DNA of 64,000 nucleotides from Arenibacter aquaticus. Lineage in GTDB: Bacteria; Bacteroidota; Bacteroidia; Flavobacteriales; Flavobacteriaceae. The notes beneath the pieces were generated by a model. It had not been told where the DNA came from and did no database searches. It worked only from the letters and a program-made list of their open reading frames with translations. The translations under genes and the position numbers were made by a program. Position 1 is the stretch's first letter, and each line of letters begins with the position of its first letter. The stretch covers positions 211,973 to 275,972 of the forward strand of contig NZ_RQPJ01000003.1 in assembly GCF_003957295.1 (NCBI RefSeq). Direction: 5' to 3'. This document shows, one piece after another, positions 58,406-64,000 of this stretch.

Positions 58406-61400
58406 ATGAAAAAAACATTTAAGCTCAACCTGATATCCAGGTTGCTTCTACTTGGTATTACACTTGTAGCCCCGGGCCAAACCTTTGCCCAAGATCTGGA
58501 TATTACGGGAACCGTAAGTGACGAGAACAACGCCCCATTACCTGGCGTAACCGTATTGATCAAAAACACTTCTACAGGTACCACAACAGATTTTGACGGA
58601 CAGTATACACTTAAAGCCTCCCCTACCGATGTTTTAAGTTTTAGTTATTTGGGTTATATCACCAAAGAGGTTACCGTAGGCTCAAAAACCACAATAGACC
58701 TAAGCATGGAGCCGGATGCACAGGCTTTGGACGAAGTGGTGGTAACCGCCCTTGGTATTAGCAGGGAAAAACAAACGCTAGGTTATGCGGTTCAAGAGCT
58801 GGGCGGCGATAAATTGACCACTACACCTGAAAGCAATGTCATAAATTCCCTTTCCGGAAAAATTGCCGGTATTCAGGTAACCAATGGCGGTAGTACGGTT
58901 GGATCTTCTTCAAGGATTGTAATTCGTGGAAATTCATCATTTTCAGGAAACCAGCCCTTATTTATTGTTGATGGCACACCAATTGACAACTCATCACCAA
59001 ACCTTGCCGGTAATGGTGGGGTAGACTGGGGTAATACCGCATCGGACATTGACCCCAATAACATTGAATCCGTATCGGTCTTAAAAGGAGCCAATGCCTC
59101 TGCCCTATACGGCAGCCGTGCGGCAAATGGGGTAATCATAATAACCACAAAAAAAGGAGGTAAGAATGGCAAATCACTAGGAGTCGACTTTAATTCTTCG
59201 GTTGTTTTTGATAAGGCATCCTATTTCCCCAACCTTCAAAATGAATACGGAGGCGGAAGAAATGGAAGTGAATTCATTTATAATAGGTACAATTCCACCA
59301 ACAATACAAATTTAACCTACAACGAATACGCCAAACAATTTTCATTCAATTATGTAGATGGAATTGGAGGCGGTACAAACGATGCTGTTTCAATAAACTG
59401 GGGACCTAGATTGGATGCAGGCCTATTATTGGACCAATGGTCTACCGGTCCTAACAGTCCTTATGTGTCCAGACCTGACAACATTAAAGAATGGTTTGAC
59501 ACCGGTGTCACCATTCAAAACAATGTATCCGTTACTGCTAACGGCGAAAAATCCTCTGGAAGAATTTCTTATACAAATGTAGACACCCAAGGTATGATAA
59601 ACAACACAGGACAGGAAGAAAACGTTCTTTCTGCCAATGTCAACCTAACACCTTCAGAAAAGTTAACAACCTCTGTTAACTTCACCTACACAAAAAAAGA
59701 AAGTGATAACCTTCCCGCGAATGGATATGGCTGGGCAGGTATAATTGCCTGGAGACCCAGGAATTTCCCAACCCAATATGCCAAAGACTTATTTTACGAA
59801 AAAGGCAATGAGGAGTATATGAACAATGGTGATAATCCATTTTACAGCTGGAGAAATACCAATGCATTTAACAGGGAAAGAATTTATGGTAATGCCGCGG
59901 TAAGTTATAAAATAAATGATTGGCTAACAGCGAACGGCCAGATAGGATTGGATTTTTACAATGAAATAAGAAAAAGCATAACCCAAGCCGGAACAGCCCG
60001 AAACACAAGATTGGGTCTTGGCGGACAATTTAGTGAATCGCACATCAATAAAAAGGAAGTAAACACAGATGTTACCTTAAATTTCGATAAGACTTTTAAC
60101 GATATACGTGTAGACGGACTTATTGGCGCCAACAAAAGGTCAAATTTATACCACAACATTAGACTAAGCGCCTCGGACCTTACCGTTCCGGATCTATACA
60201 CCATTTCCAATGTTAAGGGTACCCCTGGTACCGGAATGTACGAGAGCGAATATGAAACAAACAGTGCCTATTTTGCTTTGAATGGATCCTATAAGAAGGT
60301 CTTTTATTTAGGCATAACAGGCCGAAATGACTGGAGTTCTACCCTACCTAAAGAAAGTAGATCTTATTTCTATCCTTCTGTCAGTGGCGGTTTTGATGTT
60401 ACCGAGGCCCTATCTTTAAAATCAGACATACTTTCATATGCCAAACTAAGAGGTGGTTGGGCCAAGGTTGGAGGTGACACAGACCCTTACCAATTAAATA
60501 CCACTTATTCTGCAGGGACCTTTAATGGGGTATCCGTTTTTACCCCTTCACGTACCCTACCGCCATCAGGACTAAAACCTGAAGAGACCACTTCATATGA
60601 AATTGGAGCCGACATTCGTTTTTGGAAAAACCGCATAGCACTGGATTTTACCTACTACACCCAAACAACGGTTAACCAAATCCTTTCCGTTACCACATCT
60701 ACCACAACAGGATACAGTGGTATGTTATTAAATGCCGGTGAAATAGAAAACAAAGGGGTAGAATTAATGTTGTCTGCAGACATACTTCAAAACCAAACAG
60801 GTCTTAATTGGGATGTAGTGGTAAACTGGGCCAAAAACAAGGGCATGGTGAATTCCTTATACGGCAATCTGGAATCCTACCAAATTTCCAGTGGTTTTGG
60901 CGGGGTAAAAACCTTAGGTATACCCGGTGAAGAATGGGGTATCCTTTGGGGACTACCATTTGTAAGGGATGACAATGGAAAAATAGTAGTAAATTCCAAT
61001 GGTATTCCAACTACTACCAATGCAGCTGTAAAACTGGGCAATATAACACCAGATTGGACCGGAGGTATAACCAATAGCTTTAGATACAAAGGAGTAAACC
61101 TCAGCTTTTTGGTAGATGCACAAATTGGAGGTGACATGTTCAGTACAACAGCATGGCACTCCTATCCTACCGGAGCCTATGAAAACACGGTAAAGAACAA
61201 CGTTAGGGAAACAGGGTTAATTGTTGACGGAGTTTTTGAGGACGGCACACCAAATGATATTCGGGTTTCCGCAGAAGAATACTTTAACGGTTCCTGGGTT
61301 TGGAACAATCATGAATATTCCATTCTGGATGCCACCTACGTAAAACTAAGAGAACTCGCAGTTGGTTATAATTTTAATGTCTCAAAAATAAATGCTATTT

Positions 61401-61582
61401 CCAGGTTAAACCTATCCCTTGTAGGAAGAAACCTGGCTATCCTTTACAGAGACAAGGAAACCAAAGAATATGGTATTGACCCTGAAGTAGGTTTTGGCGG
61501 TGGTGAGTCGGGTATTGGCTATGAAAATTTCCAGATACCGACCGCAAGAAGCTACGGATTTAAATTAACAGCTAGTTTCTAA
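58406..61582 (+). CDS. SusC-like TonB-dependent transporter (2)
   Basis: 1058 residues with a signal peptide ending at TFAQ. CarboxypepD_reg-like domain (ITGTVSDENNAPLPGVTV), TonB-box region LDEVVVTALGIS, plug domain (SSRIVIRGNSSFSG, FIVDGTPIDN, LKGANASALYGSRAANG) and barrel are all present. It is clearly related to SusC 1 but shorter at the N terminus, and it has diverged in the barrel. It would import a second product of the same locus. SusD 2 starts 19 bases after its stop. Confidence 0.95.
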   Translation: MKKTFKLNLISRLLLLGITLVAPGQTFAQDLDITGTVSDENNAPLPGVTVLIKNTSTGTTTDFDGQYTLKASPTDVLSFSYLGYITKEVTVGSKTTIDLSMEPDAQALDEVVVTALGISREKQTLGYAVQELGGDKLTTTPESNVINSLSGKIAGIQVTNGGSTVGSSSRIVIRGNSSFSGNQPLFIVDGTPIDNSSPNLAGNGGVDWGNTASDIDPNNIESVSVLKGANASALYGSRAANGVIIITTKKGGKNGKSLGVDFNSSVVFDKASYFPNLQNEYGGGRNGSEFIYNRYNSTNNTNLTYNEYAKQFSFNYVDGIGGGTNDAVSINWGPRLDAGLLLDQWSTGPNSPYVSRPDNIKEWFDTGVTIQNNVSVTANGEKSSGRISYTNVDTQGMINNTGQEENVLSANVNLTPSEKLTTSVNFTYTKKESDNLPANGYGWAGIIAWRPRNFPTQYAKDLFYEKGNEEYMNNGDNPFYSWRNTNAFNRERIYGNAAVSYKINDWLTANGQIGLDFYNEIRKSITQAGTARNTRLGLGGQFSESHINKKEVNTDVTLNFDKTFNDIRVDGLIGANKRSNLYHNIRLSASDLTVPDLYTISNVKGTPGTGMYESEYETNSAYFALNGSYKKVFYLGITGRNDWSSTLPKESRSYFYPSVSGGFDVTEALSLKSDILSYAKLRGGWAKVGGDTDPYQLNTTYSAGTFNGVSVFTPSRTLPPSGLKPEETTSYEIGADIRFWKNRIALDFTYYTQTTVNQILSVTTSTTTGYSGMLLNAGEIENKGVELMLSADILQNQTGLNWDVVVNWAKNKGMVNSLYGNLESYQISSGFGGVKTLGIPGEEWGILWGLPFVRDDNGKIVVNSNGIPTTTNAAVKLGNITPDWTGGITNSFRYKGVNLSFLVDAQIGGDMFSTTAWHSYPTGAYENTVKNNVRETGLIVDGVFEDGTPNDIRVSAEEYFNGSWVWNNHEYSILDATYVKLRELAVGYNFNVSKINAISRLNLSLVGRNLAILYRDKETKEYGIDPEVGFGGGESGIGYENFQIPTARSYGFKLTASF

Positions 61583-61601
61583 TATCAAAAAAAATATTAT
61601 T

Positions 61602-63080
61602 ATGAAAATAAACACAAAAAACTCATTTCTAGTACTGTTTACAATTACACTATTACTAGGATCGTGTACAGAGGATTTTGACGCCATGAACGTGAGTCCC
61701 AACAGCGCAACAGTAGTTCCTGCGTCCAATGTTTTGGGAAAAGCAATCCTAAACTCCTCACAAATACTTTTTGGAGAAAGACTTGATGTTTACTATGCAG
61801 GTACTTTTTCTGGCTATAATGCGGCAATTGGGGCCGGTGACTATGAATATAGAGTTGGGATCAACAACAGTCAATGGGATGCCATGTACGCTTCAATGAC
61901 CTATGCAGTTGAAGCCATGAAACTTGCCACAGACGAAAATAACGACAATTTATATGCTGCCGCTTTAACCCTTAAAAGCTATATGGCCCATAAGGCTACG
62001 GATATGTGGGGGTCAATTCCTTATTCCGAAGCATTCTCACTTGAAAGCAGTGATATCATATACCCAAAATATGATACAGAACAGGAAGTTTACACCCAAA
62101 TATTAGCCGAGCTTAAAACTGCCGCCGATTTATTCGACGCCAATGCCGAAAGTACCGGGGAAGGCGATTTCCTCTATAAGGGCAACATTGAAAAATGGCA
62201 AAAATTTTGCAATTCACTAAGACTAAGAGTAGCAATAAGAATGTCTTCTGCTGATGAAGCCACCGCCAAATTAGAACTGGCCAATGTAGTCAACAACCCA
62301 AGCTCCTACCCTATCATGGAAACCAATGATGACAATGCCTACTTATGGTGGCCAGGGGTTTTACCAGATGTAGAACCCTGGTATGCCAGAATGGGTGCTG
62401 CAGACGGCAACAAAACGGATGGATACCGTATAAGTAACGCTTTAGTTTCCATACTACTTGCCAATGACGACCCAAGACTCCCTGTATATGCCGACAAAAA
62501 CCTATATGGTGAATACAGAGGTTATGAATTTGGCCCCAACCAATTAAGTGACACCCTGAACAACGGAAATAATGTTTCCCATATCGGGGACAGGTTTGGC
62601 AATGATCCAGCAGGCTTTTCTCCTTTCATGAATACCTCCGAAGTATACTTTATACTTGCAGAGGCCTATGAGCGGGATTTAATTAGTGGAGACATGGCAC
62701 AGTCCGCTTACGAGACAGGTGTTACCATGTCCTTGGAAGAAAACAACATTGATCCCGCCGATATATCAACATTCTTAACAGAAACAGAAGTTGCATGGGA
62801 TAGCGGCACTACTAGCAATTTGTACAAAATACGCCTTCAAAAATGGATATCATTATTCAAACAAAGTGTAGAAGGATGGGCAGAAGTCCGAAGAACAGAT
62901 GTTCCGTTAATCTTAGAGGTATCAAGAGACTATGCCGGCTCCCATAATAGACACCCATTAAGGATGTCCTATCCGGATTCCGAAAAATCACTGAATACAA
63001 ATTTCCCATTCGATATAGTGGAAAAAGATATTTTTTATGGCACTAAAATGTGGTGGGATAAGCGCGAAGGCGTTGAATAA
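61602..63080 (+). CDS. SusD-like nutrient-binding lipoprotein (2)
   Basis: 492 residues with a lipoprotein leader ending at LLGSC22, then TEDFDAMNVSPNS. The sequence is of the same SusD-like 2 type as the first SusD, with KWQKFCNSLRLRVAIRMS and SEVYFILAEAYERD. It should act as the lid of SusC 2 at the outer membrane. It ends with KMWWDKREGVE, and a strong terminator follows. Confidence 0.93.
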   Translation: MKINTKNSFLVLFTITLLLGSCTEDFDAMNVSPNSATVVPASNVLGKAILNSSQILFGERLDVYYAGTFSGYNAAIGAGDYEYRVGINNSQWDAMYASMTYAVEAMKLATDENNDNLYAAALTLKSYMAHKATDMWGSIPYSEAFSLESSDIIYPKYDTEQEVYTQILAELKTAADLFDANAESTGEGDFLYKGNIEKWQKFCNSLRLRVAIRMSSADEATAKLELANVVNNPSSYPIMETNDDNAYLWWPGVLPDVEPWYARMGAADGNKTDGYRISNALVSILLANDDPRLPVYADKNLYGEYRGYEFGPNQLSDTLNNGNNVSHIGDRFGNDPAGFSPFMNTSEVYFILAEAYERDLISGDMAQSAYETGVTMSLEENNIDPADISTFLTETEVAWDSGTTSNLYKIRLQKWISLFKQSVEGWAEVRRTDVPLILEVSRDYAGSHNRHPLRMSYPDSEKSLNTNFPFDIVEKDIFYGTKMWWDKREGVE

Positions 63081-63118
63081 ACCATACCCATAATTAGATT
63101 TAGTCTTTGAGTTGAATT

Positions 63119-63159
63119 GGGGGCGGCATTGAATTACTAATGCTGCTCCCTTTTTTTTT
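63119..63159 (+). terminator. Terminator after SusD 2
   Basis: 12-bp stem with G-U pairs, gggggcggcatt (63119-63130) with aatgctgctccc (63139-63150), followed by nine T. It ends the SusC/D 2 transcript. Confidence 0.85.
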
Positions 63160-63900
63160 CTGCACTCTATATAAAATTAAAAATCACTACCCCATCTATA
63201 TTTATACAAGTCAATTCACCAATAAGCAATAGACTTTATGCACCATCACCCGAAACCCCAAAAAAAACCACTAGAATAACCACACTATAGTCATTACTTA
63301 CAAGCTAAAACAACACTAGACCCCTAACACCTAAAATTGACATAAAAAGGAAATAATACCCTTGAAACCTTTTTCAATTCATAAAACAATTTACCAGGAC
63401 AACAATGGCCTTAAGATTTCAACAAATAAAACAGCTACTTTATAAAGAAAACATAAAATAGATCCCAATTAATACCAAAGAACTAATTTTTATACTTTTT
63501 TACATTAAGTTAATAAGGATTTAAAATTTAATTCCACAATTCTCCAATAGCATTTAAAAACAACACAAGCAATTGATTTAAAATTACTTACAACCAAAAA
63601 CAACAGTAAACCTATTAAAGACAAGCTTATAAAAGAACAAAAGATGTTAATAAAGTATTACTTAAAGCTAATATAAACCCTAAATAAATGTCTAAAAAGT
63701 CATATTTTTACCCTGTTATTAAACCTATATTAATAATCTGTAAAAATAATTGACTGTTCACTATGGTTTTGCTTTAACAAAGCAGTTAACCCTGAATGTA
63801 AAAATAGAATTGAAAACAAAAAAGTTTCGTATTAATTTAGAAAGCTAAGCATTGGTGTAACATATTTAAAAATAGTATTTATTGAATTAGTTTGAGTTAG
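63160..63900. other. Gene-free AT-rich stretch
   Basis: About 740 bases of very low GC with no credible coding frame on either strand. A sequence like the recurrent motif (atttaaaaatagtattt, 63864-63880) lies near its end. A small RNA or the leader of a gene beyond the window is possible. Confidence 0.4.
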
Positions 63901-63903
63901 TTC

Positions 63904-63945
63904 GGAGTAGCGGTGTTCTTTTTTAGCTGCTACTCCATTTTTTTT
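63904..63945 (+). terminator. Terminator-like hairpin near the window end
   Basis: ggagtagc (63904-63911) pairs with gctactcc (63929-63936), extended by G-U pairs, and an eight-T run follows (63938-63945). No gene is visible for at least 800 bases upstream on the plus strand. Confidence 0.55.
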
Positions 63946-63977
63946 GATCCAAGTTCTATCCAATACAGAGCAAAATC

Positions 63978-64000
63978 AAAAAAAAAAAAAAAAAAAAAAA
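63978..64000. repeat. Terminal run of 23 A
   Basis: Homopolymer from 63978 to the last base, after the T-rich hairpin. It may be real low-complexity DNA or the edge of an assembly. Confidence 0.7.

Noticed and set aside
17748..63080. Reading the whole region as an ulvan utilisation locus
   Set aside because: The sulfatase-GH78 fusion and rhamnose genes fit, but no ulvan lyase, GH105 or similar unsaturated-uronyl hydrolase is seen. The peptidase content argues for another or mixed target.
1..64000. CRISPR arrays, tRNA or rRNA genes, insertion sequences
   Set aside because: No regular spaced repeats, cloverleaf sequences, transposase frames or terminal inverted repeats were found by reading both strands.

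Overview
The window is a chromosomal segment of a marine-type flavobacterium (Bacteroidota). Supporting signs are paired SusC/SusD genes, a type IX secretion C-terminal domain, the promoter form TTTG-N20-TAnnTTTG, low GC, lipoprotein leaders of the flavobacterial kind, and four sulfatases next to glycoside hydrolases. No tRNA, rRNA, CRISPR array or insertion sequence was found.

Layout. 0-7 kb: the start of a TonB-dependent siderophore-type receptor with a well-formed promoter between two identical-architecture operators, two flavin/NAD(P)H enzymes, a YghZ-type aldo-keto reductase and two proteins of unknown function. 7-15 kb: a complete L-rhamnose catabolic operon on the minus strand (aldolase/dehydrogenase fusion, isomerase, kinase, an NCS1-type permease and a DUF4440 protein), divergent from a GntR-type regulator with an operator midway between them. 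15-25 kb: a DUF4861 lipoprotein, a peroxiredoxin, a sulfatase fused to a GH78 alpha-L-rhamnosidase, a second sulfatase, a 3' remnant of a third sulfatase, L-rhamnose mutarotase and fructose-1,6-bisphosphatase. 25-33 kb: Xaa-Pro aminopeptidase, dipeptidyl peptidase IV, two paralogous AraC regulators and L-serine dehydratase. 33-63 kb: a large plus-strand utilisation locus with SusC/D pair 1, two sulfatases, an M1 aminopeptidase, two tandem M60-like peptidases (one with CBM6, CBM3 and a secretion domain), a GH95 enzyme, a cytochrome c/DUF6797 fusion and SusC/D pair 2. The last 0.9 kb has no gene and ends in a run of 23 A.

Interpretation. Outer enzymes would remove sulfate, L-rhamnose and an L-fucose or L-galactose unit, and M60 peptidases would cut the glycosylated protein backbone. 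SusC/D pairs would import the products. Periplasmic peptidases specialised for proline would finish the peptides, and serine would go to pyruvate. L-rhamnose would go via RhaM, RhaI, RhaK and RhaEW to dihydroxyacetone phosphate and lactate, with Fbp serving gluconeogenesis. This suggests a target that is a sulfated, rhamnose-containing glycoprotein or proteoglycan, possibly algal. That substrate is an inference. A 17-base sequence close to TTGTTnAAATAGTATAG recurs upstream of most units of the 33-63 kb locus, and its core resembles the sites at the rhamnose genes.
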